Part shown: in pieces, positions 27,585 through 36,587 of the stretch
How the letters are laid out: each line of letters starts with the position of its first letter
Position numbering within the stretch: position 1 is the first letter of the stretch
Position numbers and translations under genes: made by a program
Source of the DNA: Gordonia zhenghanii
GTDB taxonomy: Bacteria > Actinomycetota > Actinomycetes > Mycobacteriales > Mycobacteriaceae
DNA: 64,000 nt
NCBI RefSeq assembly: GCF_021738965.1
Contig: NZ_JAKKOQ010000006.1
Coordinates: forward strand, 248,001 to 312,000
Direction: 5' to 3'
The notes under the pieces: generated by a model
Told to the model about the DNA's origin: nothing
The model's database searches: none
What the model saw: only the letters and a program-made list of their open reading frames with translations

Positions 27585-28265
27585 ATGACGAACTCTGACT
27601 ATGACGCCGTCGACCGTGCACTCGCCGGGCGGTACAGCTGCCGCGGGTTCCGTAGCGATCAGGTGCCCGCCGAGACTCTGCGTGCACTGTTCGCGAGCGC
27701 GCAGCGCACCGCGTCCTGGTGCAACTCGCAGGCGTGGCAGGTCACGCTCGTCAGCGGCGACGACGCCGCCGACTTCGGAGACGAGCTCACGGCGTGGGTG
27801 ACCGCGGGCAACCCGCAGGTGATGGACATCGATCCGCCTGCCCGATACGAGGGCGTCTACCAGGAACGTCGACGGGGTGCGGGTTTCGCCCTCTACACCG
27901 CGGTGGGCATCGAGCGCGGCGACATGGAGGGCCGGACGCGCCAGATGATCGAGAATTTCCGGTTCTTCGGCGCGCCGCACGTCGCGGTGATCTCGGCGCC
28001 GAAAGCACTGGGGGCCTACGGCGCCGTCGACTGCGGCGCGTACGTGTCCTCCCTGTTGACGATCGCTCAGAGCCTCGGCCTCGCGACGATCGCCCAAGCG
28101 GCGATCGCCATGCACTCGGACTTCGTCCACGACTACCTCGACATCCCCGACGACCGGAACATCGTCTGCGTCGTCTCCATCGGCTACGCGGACGAGGCAC
28201 ACGCGGCGAACGGCTTCCGCACCGACCGTGCCGACCTCGCCGACGTCGTGGTCGGCCTGCCCTGA
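27585..28265 (+). CDS. Nitroreductase family FMN oxidoreductase
   Basis: A 226-residue nitroreductase-fold protein. The N-terminal RYSCRGFRSDQVP is the FMN-phosphate motif of the family, and ASWCNSQAWQV, GAYGAVDCGAYVSSLLTIAQSLGLATIAQA and the C-terminal VVSIGYAD segments follow the NAD(P)H:FMN reductase pattern. Such enzymes reduce nitro compounds, quinones or enones; the natural substrate is usually unclear. AAGAGT lies six bases upstream of the ATG, a possible leaderless -10 box. It is convergent with the MpaB-like gene (9 bp between stops). Confidence 0.87.
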   Translation: MTNSDYDAVDRALAGRYSCRGFRSDQVPAETLRALFASAQRTASWCNSQAWQVTLVSGDDAADFGDELTAWVTAGNPQVMDIDPPARYEGVYQERRRGAGFALYTAVGIERGDMEGRTRQMIENFRFFGAPHVAVISAPKALGAYGAVDCGAYVSSLLTIAQSLGLATIAQAAIAMHSDFVHDYLDIPDDRNIVCVVSIGYADEAHAANGFRTDRADLADVVVGLP

Positions 28266-28274
28266 CGTTCGCAT

Positions 28275-29231
28275 CTAGGCGGAGCGCGCACTCTGCCCGT
28301 TGGCTGGATCGGGCGTGTTGTAAAGCGGGCGCGGGTCGACGCCGGTCCGCTCCCATGCCTCGTGGGCCCACGGGACGTAGAGCGCCTTCAGCGGCAGTCT
28401 GTTGACCAACGGGTTGATCGTCCGCATGAACGCGGCGAATCGATCGAAGTTCCGTTGGTCGCGGTCGCTCCAACCCAGCTCGCAGACGTCACGCATCTGC
28501 TGCGGCAGCGTTCCGACGACGACTGTCCGGAGGGAGCCGTTCAAGGGCGCAGATATTATGCGCCACACGGGATTCGGCATCCATTTCGGTCCGGGTACGC
28601 CTTTACGGAGATAGCCGGTCGCATAGACGATGGTCCGAGTCGGGACGAACCGGTCGAGCATCGACTCCCAGTACGCGCAGAACTCGTCGTACGTCTGCGG
28701 CTGGCTGCGCGCGGAGACTCCGTACAGCTGGTACCAGACCTTGCTCTCTTCGAAGATCTGAACCTTCTCCTCGTAGGACAGCCTGCGGATGAACGTGTCG
28801 GTGATGTACAGGACCTGGTCGACGAACGTGGCGTGTGCCCAGTAGAACAACTCGGGATTGAGCGCGTGATAGCGCGAACCGTCGCTGATGGTGCCTTTGA
28901 TCCCGCGGTGGAAGTCGCGGACGCGATGGCCCCACTGGTGCGGCTGGTCGGAGTACACCGTGCGCATGATCGGCGGTCCGGACCTCTTGGCGCGGCCCAG
29001 AAAGTCGCTGAAGATGACCGAATGGTCTTCGACGCCTTGGGCGAGCTGTTCGATGCAGTTCTCGGTGCCTGCCAGTCGTTGGAATCCGAGGAGTCCACGG
29101 GAGTCGCCGTAGAACTTCCAGACCAGGGAGTCGGCTCCGAGCCGGAGATCGAGCGAGTCGACGTCGATGTCGTCGACGACGGCCGGCTCCGCCTCGCGGA
29201 CGTGCTCGTCGAAGTCTGCGATAGAGGTCAT
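28275..29231 (-). CDS. MpaB/latex-clearing-protein-like (DUF2236) oxygenase family protein
   Basis: A 318-residue all-helical protein of the DUF2236/MpaB family, which includes heme-dependent latex-clearing oxygenases. SLVWKFYGDSRGLLGFQRL, VIFSDFLGRAKRSG, RVRDFHRGIKG and the HATFVDQVLYITDTFIRRLS block are characteristic. Whether it binds heme or performs oxygenation is unknown for this branch. The ATG at 29231 is preferred to an upstream TTG because TACGCT lies exactly six bases upstream, the leaderless pattern. It is divergent from the membrane protein at 29377, which has the same box. Confidence 0.82.
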   Translation of the reverse strand: MTSIADFDEHVREAEPAVVDDIDVDSLDLRLGADSLVWKFYGDSRGLLGFQRLAGTENCIEQLAQGVEDHSVIFSDFLGRAKRSGPPIMRTVYSDQPHQWGHRVRDFHRGIKGTISDGSRYHALNPELFYWAHATFVDQVLYITDTFIRRLSYEEKVQIFEESKVWYQLYGVSARSQPQTYDEFCAYWESMLDRFVPTRTIVYATGYLRKGVPGPKWMPNPVWRIISAPLNGSLRTVVVGTLPQQMRDVCELGWSDRDQRNFDRFAAFMRTINPLVNRLPLKALYVPWAHEAWERTGVDPRPLYNTPDPANGQSARSA

Positions 29232-29376
29232 GGCGACAGCGTAACCCGAGTTTGGAACAAAATGAATAGTTTGTGCCAACGTGGGGCTGGTCCATCGCGA
29301 GTAACTGGGTCGTATAGACGGATGACTCTGCTGTCTTCGACGATCGTCGTAGGCTTCGCGGACCTACGCTGCCGCT

Positions 29377-30297
29377 ATGTCCGACAACGTGGTGCCGCCT
29401 CCTCCCTCGACCCAGCCCGAGTCGCCGCCGCCCCGGCCCGTTCCGGCGAGTGACCGGACGCCGTCATCGGCTCTGACGCGGGCGCAGCCGGCACAGACCG
29501 GTCAGCGGCCGGCCCGTCCGGCTTTGCAGGCGCACGTCCCACCGCACGTGCCTGGACGCCCCGGTGTTCAAGCGGGATACGCCGCGCAGCAGGGATTCGC
29601 CGAGCAGCAGGGATTTGCACCGTCCTACGCGCCTCGGCAGGGATTCGTCCCGCAGCCGTCTCGGACGCCGCGGTCTGCAGTCGTGGGGGTGATCACCGGT
29701 TTCGTGATCCTCGGTGTCTACGGCCTGATCAGATTGGGGTGGGTGATCGGACTGGAGACGTTTGCTCAGGCTGACAACTGGACGGAAGATTTCTTAATCG
29801 GTGTATCGGTCGCCTCGTGGATCGTCCCATTTCTGTGGATCGTCGTCGGGCTCATCGCCGCCGCCGATCCTGCGATCCGGTCGCGAGGTGCGGCGGCGGG
29901 AGCTGCGTGCTTGGCACTGTTCATGTATGCGCTGCTGCTGGCGTGGTGCGTGGTCGTGCTGCTCGGGGCCTCGAATGTCGGAGACGTGGTCCCGGGAGGC
30001 CTGGTCTGGAGGGCCGGGGTAGGTGTCGTGGTGATGCTGATCGTCGCGGCGTGGCTGCTCGGGCATCGCCGGAGCACCGTGACGTTGTTGCTGACTCCGG
30101 TCGCCGGACTCCTGGCGGCAGTCATCGGCTTCGGTCAGTACCAGGGATGGAACGGTGAATACGTGGGCGGCTCTTTCGATGGTTACTCGGTGCTCACCAT
30201 CGCCATCATCGTGGCGTGCTGCTGGCTCGCCGTGCTGCTCGACATGCTGGTGTCCCCGAAGCCGCAGGCCCCCTGGCCCGTCTACGGGCCACGCTGA
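29377..30297 (+). CDS. Proline/glutamine-rich multi-pass membrane protein
   Basis: A 306-residue protein of unknown function. Residues 1-100 are proline-rich and include imperfect QQGF-type repeats (AAQQGFAEQQGFAPSYAPRQGF). The remainder has about five or six hydrophobic segments, beginning with VVGVITGFVILGVYGLI. The layout, a disordered Pro/Gln N-terminus before helices, resembles many actinobacterial envelope proteins. TACGCT lies six bases before the ATG, supporting a leaderless start. menC follows 24 bp downstream with its own box. Confidence 0.75.
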   Translation: MSDNVVPPPPSTQPESPPPRPVPASDRTPSSALTRAQPAQTGQRPARPALQAHVPPHVPGRPGVQAGYAAQQGFAEQQGFAPSYAPRQGFVPQPSRTPRSAVVGVITGFVILGVYGLIRLGWVIGLETFAQADNWTEDFLIGVSVASWIVPFLWIVVGLIAAADPAIRSRGAAAGAACLALFMYALLLAWCVVVLLGASNVGDVVPGGLVWRAGVGVVVMLIVAAWLLGHRRSTVTLLLTPVAGLLAAVIGFGQYQGWNGEYVGGSFDGYSVLTIAIIVACCWLAVLLDMLVSPKPQAPWPVYGPR

Positions 30298-30321
30298 CGG
30301 GGATCCCACTACGCTGGCCGC

Positions 30322-31383
30322 ATGGTGTTCTCGCAGCCGTCAGGTAAGCACAAGCAGTCGCCGTTCGGCACATCCGACGATCGGCGCAATCCGAAGACGA
30401 CATTCCGGCTCACTCCGAAGGACGCGCCGCCGCCGTCGATGCCGACCGCGGACGATCTGATAGCCGCCTCGCGAGTGGTGTCGCTGCCGATGCGCACCGC
30501 ATTCCGCGGCATCACGGTGCGGGAGGCGATGATCTTCTCCGGTCCGGCGGGGTGGGGTGAGTTCGCTCCGTTCACCGAGTACGACGACGCGGAGTCGCGC
30601 GTGTGGCTCGCCGCGGGGATCGAAGCCGCCTACCTCGGTGCGCCGGAGCCGCTGCGGGACACCGTCGAGGTGAACGCCACCGTGCCCGCGGTGCCCGCGA
30701 GCGAGGTCGCCGCGATCATCGGGCGATACCCCGGCGCGCGGACGGTGAAGGTCAAAGTCGCCCAGGAAGGGCAGACGCTGGCCGACGACGTCGACCGCGT
30801 CGCGGCGGCACGCGAACTCGTTCCGACCGTCCGGGTGGATGCGAACGGCGCGTGGAGCGTCGCCGAAGCGATCGAGGCCATCGCTGCGCTCGGTGACGTC
30901 GAATACGTCGAGCAGCCCTGCCGGACCGTCGAGGAACTCGCCGAGGTACGCCGGGCGGTGTCGGTCCCGATCGCGGCAGACGAGTCGATCCGTCGTTCCA
31001 CCGATCCGATGCGAGTGGCGAAAGCCGATGCCGCCGACATCGCCGTCCTCAAAGTCGCGCCGCTCGGTGGCATGCGGTCGCTCCTGAAAGTCGCTGCCGG
31101 CCTGCCGATGGACGTCGTCGTCTCCAGCGCCCTGGACACCGCGGTCGGCATGTCCGCAGGCGTCGCCGCCGCGGCCGCGTTGCCGAGCCTGCATCGTGCG
31201 TGCGGATTGGGGACCGGTGCGCTGTTCACCCGCGACGTCGCAGCACCGTTCGTCGTCGAGGACGGCCGGACCGAGCTCCGCAGCGTGGCGCCGACGGCGG
31301 ATCTGCCTCTCGTGTCCGCGGAGCGCACCCAGTGGTGGCACGACCGGTTGCGCAGGTCCCATGCGCTGCTCGTCGGTGGGTGA
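30322..31383 (+). CDS. menC: o-Succinylbenzoate synthase
   Basis: A 353-residue enolase-superfamily dehydratase of menaquinone biosynthesis, converting SHCHC to o-succinylbenzoate. The FRGITVREA start of the catalytic capping domain is clear. The active site shows KVKVAQEG (acid/base Lys), VDANGAW, EYVEQP and AADESI as metal ligands and VLKVAPLGG (second Lys). The frame extends 39 residues upstream of the first conserved region. ATG 30322 is kept because TACGCT lies exactly six bases before it; an alternative ATG at 30439 would give a more usual length. Other men genes are not in the window. Confidence 0.88.
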   Translation: MVFSQPSGKHKQSPFGTSDDRRNPKTTFRLTPKDAPPPSMPTADDLIAASRVVSLPMRTAFRGITVREAMIFSGPAGWGEFAPFTEYDDAESRVWLAAGIEAAYLGAPEPLRDTVEVNATVPAVPASEVAAIIGRYPGARTVKVKVAQEGQTLADDVDRVAAARELVPTVRVDANGAWSVAEAIEAIAALGDVEYVEQPCRTVEELAEVRRAVSVPIAADESIRRSTDPMRVAKADAADIAVLKVAPLGGMRSLLKVAAGLPMDVVVSSALDTAVGMSAGVAAAAALPSLHRACGLGTGALFTRDVAAPFVVEDGRTELRSVAPTADLPLVSAERTQWWHDRLRRSHALLVGG

Positions 31384-31410
31384 GCACCTCGCAGGGCGAA
31401 GGTGAGGCCG

Positions 31411-31495
31411 GGGACTAGAAACAAATACTAGAATCTGTTCCAATGGTGGTGGGTGGCGTCACCATGGCCGCCGCATGACGGTTGGGAGAGAAGCG
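31411..31495 (+). promoter_or_regulatory. Putative TetR-type operator upstream of the P450 gene
   Basis: TAGAATCTGTTCCA (31429-31442) is an imperfect inverted repeat with the spacing of TAGAAC-NN-GTTCTA. It matches the KstR consensus TNNAACNNGTTNNA except for AAT in place of AAC. CTAGAA is repeated at 31415 and 31428. The adjacent TetR gene (32833) is an equally good candidate binder. Confidence 0.45.
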
Positions 31496-32833
31496 ATGAC
31501 GGAAATCCTCGCGACGTCGGAGGCCGGCAGCGAACTGCGGCCGGTGCCGATGAGTGATCGCAACGGTGTTCTCGAAGTGATGCGCATGCGGCGCGATCCC
31601 TTCACCTTCGCTGACGAGAAGCAGCTTCGGTACGGAAAAGTGGTGGGACTCAACGCTCTCGGAGTCCGCATCGTGAACGCTTCAGGCCCCGACGCGGCCA
31701 ACGAAATCCTGATGAACAAGCAGAAGGCGTTCGCGAACGCGCCGGCGTGGAGCTACTTCATCGGCCCGTTCTTCAACCGCGGCGTCATGCTCCTCGACTT
31801 CGACGAGCACCGCCACCATCGGCACATCCTGCAGGCCGCCTTCACGCCCAAGGCGCTCAAAGGATATCTGGACGAGATGCAGCCGATGATCGCCGAACGC
31901 ATGACGCGGTTCCCGACCGGCGACGTCCGCATGTTCACCGAACTCAAACAGATCACCCTGGACGTCGCACTCGAAGTGTTCCTCGGACTCGAACTGCCCG
32001 AAGCCGAAGCGAACCGCATCAACCAGGCGTTCATCGACACCGTGCGCGCAGGCGTCGCCTACGTTCGCAAGCCGGTGCCCGGTGGCCGCTGGTGGAAGGG
32101 TTTGCGCGGCCGGAAGATCCTCGAGGAATTCTTCTACCGGCACATCCCGGCCAAGCGGGCCACCCAGACTCCCGACCTGTTCTCGGTCCTCTGCCACGCC
32201 GAGAGCGACGACGGGCACACGTTCACCGACGAGGACGTCGTCAACCACATGATCTTCGTCCTCATGGCCGCACACGACACGTCGACCATCACCATGACCC
32301 AGATGGCGTACCACCTGGCCAAGCATCCCGAGTGGCAGCAGCGCGCCAGGGAACAGTCGCTCGAGCTCGACGACAGCCTCGCCTACGACGACCTCGCTGG
32401 CATGGATGTCCTCGACGTCGTGATGCGCGAGTCCCTCCGACTGTGCCCACCGGTTCCCGCGCAGCCACGCATGGCGATCGACGACACTCAGGTCCAAGGT
32501 TTCTTCATCCCGAAGGGCACGATGGTCGTCGTGCCCCAGATGGCGAACCATCGTGACCCCGCGATCTACGCGCACCCGCACATGTTCGACCCCGAACGCT
32601 TCTCGCCCGAACGTGCCGAAGACAAGGCGCACCGGATGGCGTGGATGCCGTTCGGCGGCGGAGTCCACAAGTGCATCGGCCTGTACTTCGGGCAGATGGA
32701 GATCAAGACGGTGATGCACCACCTGCTTCGCGACTATGAGTGGACGGTGCCCGCGGATTACGAGATGCCGATGGACTACAGCGCGCTGCCGGTCCCGAAG
32801 GACAAACTGCCCGTCCAGGTCAGGCGTCGCTGA
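31496..32833 (+). CDS. Cytochrome P450, CYP136-like
   Basis: A 445-residue class I bacterial P450. The heme loop is FGGGVHKCIG with axial C393. The I-helix oxygen motif is MAAHDTS, the ExxR motif is ESLR, and the PERF segment is DPERFSPER. The gene set P450, TetR, SDR matches the M. tuberculosis Rv3059 (CYP136), Rv3058c, Rv3057c grouping from memory, so CYP136 is the likely family; CYP136 substrates are not established. GGGAGAG precedes the ATG. The stop shares one base with the TetR gene. A near KstR-like operator precedes it. Ferredoxin and reductase partners could include the genes at 11769 or 36588. Confidence 0.85.
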   Translation: MTEILATSEAGSELRPVPMSDRNGVLEVMRMRRDPFTFADEKQLRYGKVVGLNALGVRIVNASGPDAANEILMNKQKAFANAPAWSYFIGPFFNRGVMLLDFDEHRHHRHILQAAFTPKALKGYLDEMQPMIAERMTRFPTGDVRMFTELKQITLDVALEVFLGLELPEAEANRINQAFIDTVRAGVAYVRKPVPGGRWWKGLRGRKILEEFFYRHIPAKRATQTPDLFSVLCHAESDDGHTFTDEDVVNHMIFVLMAAHDTSTITMTQMAYHLAKHPEWQQRAREQSLELDDSLAYDDLAGMDVLDVVMRESLRLCPPVPAQPRMAIDDTQVQGFFIPKGTMVVVPQMANHRDPAIYAHPHMFDPERFSPERAEDKAHRMAWMPFGGGVHKCIGLYFGQMEIKTVMHHLLRDYEWTVPADYEMPMDYSALPVPKDKLPVQVRRR

Positions 32834-33432
32834 TGGTCGCCGAAACGGGCCGGAAGACGCGGGTCACAACGTCGGCCTCTGCGCAGGAGACCGCGATTCT
32901 GGCGGCGGCGTCCGACGAGTTCTCCTCCGTCGGTGCGCGTCGCGCCAACATCGACGAGGTAGCGAAAGCGGCGGGCGTCAGTCGCTCGACGCTGTATCGA
33001 CGTTTCCCGAACAAGGACAGCCTGTTGTTGGCAGTGGCCAACGACGCGTTCGAGAAAGGGCTGTCCCGACTGGAGGAGGCCGTGGAAGGCCTCGGACCGT
33101 CGGAAGCCGTCGTCGCGGCGTTCACCGCGGGCGCGGAGATGGTCCACACCGACCCGCTGCTGCGCCGCATGGTGCTCGAAGACGTCGAACTGCGCACTAT
33201 CACCGCCGCCACCATGAGCGGCCTCTTCATCGAGATGGTGACGGCGCGAGTGGCCTCGACACTGCGGCGCGCAGGCGCGCAGATGCCCGACGACGAACTG
33301 TCCGAAGCCGTTGACCTGCATGTGCGGCTGGTGATCTCGTTTCTTGAAGTCCCGAGCGCCGAGCCCGGGCGACAGACCGTCGAATACGCGCAGCACCTCG
33401 CTGCGACCTACCTCGCGCCGATGATCCGCTGA
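32833..33432 (+). CDS. TetR family transcriptional regulator
   Basis: A 199-residue TetR regulator. The N-terminal helix-turn-helix reads FSSVGARRANIDEVAKAAGVSRSTLYRRFPNKDSLLLA; the C-terminal ligand domain is unremarkable. The ATG overlaps the P450 stop by one base (TGATG). It most likely represses the P450-TetR-SDR operon from the operator-like site at 31429-31442. The effector is unknown. Confidence 0.9.
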   Translation: MVAETGRKTRVTTSASAQETAILAAASDEFSSVGARRANIDEVAKAAGVSRSTLYRRFPNKDSLLLAVANDAFEKGLSRLEEAVEGLGPSEAVVAAFTAGAEMVHTDPLLRRMVLEDVELRTITAATMSGLFIEMVTARVASTLRRAGAQMPDDELSEAVDLHVRLVISFLEVPSAEPGRQTVEYAQHLAATYLAPMIR

Positions 33433-33491
33433 TCGCAGGCGCTGCACCCCGTTTCGTCATGACCAACTCGTACTGCTCGTTAAGGAGCCCC

Positions 33492-34376
33492 ATGTCTGTC
33501 CTCGATCGAATCGCGACCAGCCGTGCCGACCGTCGGCTCGCACAGATCCGTACCGGTGTCTCCGGCAAAGTCGTCGCCGTCACCGGTGGGGCGCGCGGCA
33601 TCGGATTCGAGATCGCCGAACAAGTGATCGCTGCGGGCGGACGCGTCGCCCTCGGCGACATCGACAGCGACGCCGTCGGCAAGGCCGCCGCCGACCTCGG
33701 CGTGGAAGGTATCGAACTCGACGTCACCGACGCCGCATCGATCGAACGCTTCCTCGACACCGTCGAAGAGCGAGTCGGGCCGGTGGACGTACTCGTCAAC
33801 AACGCGGGAATCATGCCGGTCGGGTCGTTCCTCGACTACGACGAGGCGCTCATCCGCCGCACCGTCGAGATCGACTTCGTCGGCGTCATCCTCGGTACCC
33901 GTGCTGCCGCCCGCCGAATGGCGGCGCGCGGCGGTGGCCAGATCGTCAACATCGCCTCCGTCGCGGGCCGCCTCGCCGCTCCCGGACTCTCGGTGTACAA
34001 CGGCGCCAAATCCGGCGTCATCGAATTCTCCGAGACCGTGGACTTCGAACTCGCGTCGCAGGGCGTCCGCGTCTCGGCGGTGCTCCCGTCCTTCACCAAC
34101 ACCGCACTGGTCACCGGGTTGAAGACCAACTCGATGGTGCGCAGCGTCGACACCGACGTCGTCGGACGCGAGGTGCTGACGACCATCGCGACGCAGCGTG
34201 TGCGGGCCATGGCTCCGATGTCACTGCGGTGGGTGGACGTCACTCCTGCGATGCCGATCGGCGTCAAGCGGTGGCTGGCCGGGGTCACCGGCACCAAGAC
34301 CATGTTCTTGGACACCGACCAGTCGGCGCGTGCCGCGTACAGCAGGCGGATCGGTCAGGCGGGCGACACCGATTAG
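33492..34376 (+). CDS. SDR family oxidoreductase next to CYP136-like gene
   Basis: A 294-residue SDR with VTGGARGIGFEIAE, NNAGIMPVG, NIASVAG and the catalytic YNGAKSG. A C-terminal extension (MSLRWVDVTPAMPIGVKRWLAG) resembles the Rv3057c type. The start has AAGGAG four bases before the ATG. It likely acts on a lipid-like alcohol or ketone generated by the P450. Its stop TAG is also part of a TAGTGT box that probably starts transcription of the next gene. Confidence 0.87.
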   Translation: MSVLDRIATSRADRRLAQIRTGVSGKVVAVTGGARGIGFEIAEQVIAAGGRVALGDIDSDAVGKAAADLGVEGIELDVTDAASIERFLDTVEERVGPVDVLVNNAGIMPVGSFLDYDEALIRRTVEIDFVGVILGTRAAARRMAARGGGQIVNIASVAGRLAAPGLSVYNGAKSGVIEFSETVDFELASQGVRVSAVLPSFTNTALVTGLKTNSMVRSVDTDVVGREVLTTIATQRVRAMAPMSLRWVDVTPAMPIGVKRWLAGVTGTKTMFLDTDQSARAAYSRRIGQAGDTD

Positions 34377-34386
34377 TGTTGCGCGC

Positions 34387-34953
34387 ATGACTATCGACCG
34401 TCCGATCACGAGGCTGAGGGCCGCGCGCAGGCTGTCGACTCAGCGACGACGGGAACTCGACGAGGCGCGGGGCGGTCCCGGCGGATCGAAGCGCAGACCG
34501 GGCGTCGTGATCGTGCTGGCCGTGGTCGCCGTCGCGCTTGCGGGCGTCGCCGTCTGGCAGTACGCGTCGGCGCCGCGCCACTACTCGGATGCCGAGTACG
34601 TCGCTGCGACCACCGACCGCGTGCGGCTCCTCCTGGAGGCCGACAGTGACGACCCGGACCGGGCAGATCGAATCCTGTCGGGGGCGACCGGCGAGTTCCA
34701 CGACGCGTTCGCACAGTCGGCAGACGCGTACACGCAGTTCGTGACCTCGGCGAAGACGCAAGGCGACGGTTCGGTAGACGGAGTCGGGCTCGCGCGCCGC
34801 AACGGCGACTCGGCGTTGATGCTCGTCGCCGCGAGCCTGCGCGTGGCTACCTCGACCGGCCAGGACGCCGCCGCGGGCGACTTCCGAATGCGAGTGCTGA
34901 TGACGCCCGAAGACGACCGACTCAAGATCGCAGCCGTCGAGGTGCTCCGATGA
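34387..34953 (+). CDS. Mce-associated-like membrane protein 1
   Basis: A 188-residue protein with a basic cytoplasmic N-terminus, one membrane helix (VVIVLAVVAVALAGVAVWQY) and an extracytoplasmic domain of mixed alpha-beta character. This layout matches Mce-associated membrane (Mas) proteins, which stabilise Mce lipid import systems. No mce or yrbE gene is present nearby. A TAGTGT box lies seven bases upstream, giving a possible leaderless transcript. It is the first of four consecutive such genes with 4-bp overlaps. Assignment is from architecture and repeated paralogy; function is inferred. Confidence 0.65.
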   Translation: MTIDRPITRLRAARRLSTQRRRELDEARGGPGGSKRRPGVVIVLAVVAVALAGVAVWQYASAPRHYSDAEYVAATTDRVRLLLEADSDDPDRADRILSGATGEFHDAFAQSADAYTQFVTSAKTQGDGSVDGVGLARRNGDSALMLVAASLRVATSTGQDAAAGDFRMRVLMTPEDDRLKIAAVEVLR

Positions 34954-35444
34954 CACCTCGCCTGGAACAACCGAGCACTCGGGTGACGCTGCTCGCTGCG
35001 CTCGCCGCAGTCGCGCTCCTCGTTGCCGGATTCGTGACGTGCGTCGTCGGACTCGACCACCGGTCGGACGTGCGCGCCGCCGAATCCGATCGCGGCGCGG
35101 TGTCCGCTCAGGCGGGAGAGGCAGTGGCGCACGTGTTCTCGGTGTCCGAGGGCACGTGGCAGCAGGACCGTCGGACGGCCAGGACATATCTCGCCGAACC
35201 GATGTCGACGTCGCTCGCCGCCGCTCTGGCCGCCGGCCCACCGGACGGAGTCGTGTCGGTCGCGTGGGAGCCGCTGGACACCGCGACCGTCGACCTCGAC
35301 GACGATTCGGCGACCGCACTCGTCGTCGCGCGCGTGACCGTGACACCGCGGGGCAGTGCCGTCCAGACCGCGGACCGCACTGTCCAGGCCAGCATGACCA
35401 GGATCGACGACCGTTGGCTCCTGACCGGGATGGACGAGCTGTGA
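34950..35444 (+). CDS. Mce-associated-like membrane protein 2
   Basis: A 164-residue single-pass protein: hydrophobic helix LLAALAAVALLVAGFVTCVVG near residue 13, then an extracytoplasmic domain that ends DRWLLTGMDEL, the characteristic terminal strand of these paralogues. It overlaps its neighbours by ATGA upstream and GTGA downstream. Likely part of a membrane complex with the three flanking paralogues. Confidence 0.65.
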   Translation: MTPRLEQPSTRVTLLAALAAVALLVAGFVTCVVGLDHRSDVRAAESDRGAVSAQAGEAVAHVFSVSEGTWQQDRRTARTYLAEPMSTSLAAALAAGPPDGVVSVAWEPLDTATVDLDDDSATALVVARVTVTPRGSAVQTADRTVQASMTRIDDRWLLTGMDEL

Positions 35445-36025
35445 CGGCCGAGTCGATGCGGGTGAGGCAGGCTCGCGCACAGTACGACGACGCCGTCCGC
35501 GACGAACGTCTCGCCCGGATCGCCGCGGCGCCCGCGCTGAGGCTGCGGGCGCGCCGTCGCTACGCTGCATCCCGCCTCGCTGTGGCCGCGATGCTCGTCG
35601 TCGCCGTGGTCGCATTCGGTGTCGGGCTCTGGGGTCTGTCGTCGGACGACGTCGACACCGCGGACGCCGTGCGCGACGCGAGGTCCGCCGTCGAGACGAT
35701 GGTGACTCCGGATCCCGCCGACGCGCAGGGATACGTCGACGCAATCGTCGACGACAGCACAGGCGAGCAGCGCGAACGGCTGGCTGCGGGCCGAGACGCA
35801 CTCGTCTCCTATGTGAGCGGACTCGAGGTGCGCCCCGACGGCCGAGTGGTCTCAGCGGGGGTCGAGACGGCCTCCGACGACGCCGTCCGGGTGCTCGTCG
35901 TCGCACAAACCGCGGATCCGACTCTGATCGGCGGCACCGACGGGGAAAGTAGAGTCACCGTCCGCGTGCGGATGACCCCGGGCGACGACGGCTGGCTGGT
36001 CGCGGACACGGAGGCGATCTCATGA
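35441..36025 (+). CDS. Mce-associated-like membrane protein 3
   Basis: A 194-residue single-pass protein with an N-terminal basic, coiled-coil-prone region (RQARAQYDDAVRDERLARI), a membrane helix (VAAMLVVAVVAFGVGLWGL) and a C-terminal domain ending DDGWLVADTEAIS. The GTG start overlaps the previous stop by four bases; the next gene starts in its stop (ATGA). It is the longest member of the quartet. Confidence 0.65.
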   Translation: MTAESMRVRQARAQYDDAVRDERLARIAAAPALRLRARRRYAASRLAVAAMLVVAVVAFGVGLWGLSSDDVDTADAVRDARSAVETMVTPDPADAQGYVDAIVDDSTGEQRERLAAGRDALVSYVSGLEVRPDGRVVSAGVETASDDAVRVLVVAQTADPTLIGGTDGESRVTVRVRMTPGDDGWLVADTEAIS

Positions 36026-36507
36026 CGCGGCGCGCGGTCTGGGGTGCGATCGGCGTGTGTGCGGTGGTCATCGCCGTCGTCTTCGGAGTCCTCGCCGTGA
36101 ACGCGCATCGAGAGCCGGCGGGCCCGGACGTTGCGCCGGCACAAGCCGCTGCTTCCGCGGTCGGGAAGCTGATGACGTTCGCGCCGGGCGACCGGGCCGA
36201 CCACCGTGCCGCAGTCCAGGCGGCGTTGACCGGGGCGTTGGGCGCCGACTATGCGCTCCGCGGACCCGACGTCGTCTTCCCGTCGGCTGTCGCGTCCAAG
36301 GTGACGATGACGGTCGACGTCACCGATGCCGCCACCGTCGAGCACGCCGACAGGTCGGCCCGGGTGCTGGTCTTCGCTCGACAGACGGTTGTAGTCGGAG
36401 ATCACACTGATTCTCCTGCACAGGTGGGTGTCGCGCGCTGGGCGTGGATGACTAGAGTCGAAAGTCATTGGCTATTGGCGCGGCTCACACCCGTGTCGCC
36501 GCAGTGA
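36022..36507 (+). CDS. Mce-associated-like membrane protein 4
   Basis: A 161-residue single-pass protein with an almost immediate membrane helix (GAIGVCAVVIAVVFGVLAV) and an extracytoplasmic domain ending ESHWLLARLTPV, parallel to the ends of the other three. It closes the overlapping quartet; the ferredoxin reductase gene follows after about 80 bp. Confidence 0.63.
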   Translation: MTRRAVWGAIGVCAVVIAVVFGVLAVNAHREPAGPDVAPAQAAASAVGKLMTFAPGDRADHRAAVQAALTGALGADYALRGPDVVFPSAVASKVTMTVDVTDAATVEHADRSARVLVFARQTVVVGDHTDSPAQVGVARWAWMTRVESHWLLARLTPVSPQ

Positions 36508-36587
36508 CACACATCGCCGCCCGGCGGTGAGTGGCGCTGGGGCGCATGGGACGAGCCCGATCATTCGAGACTTCGAAGGGCACATCT

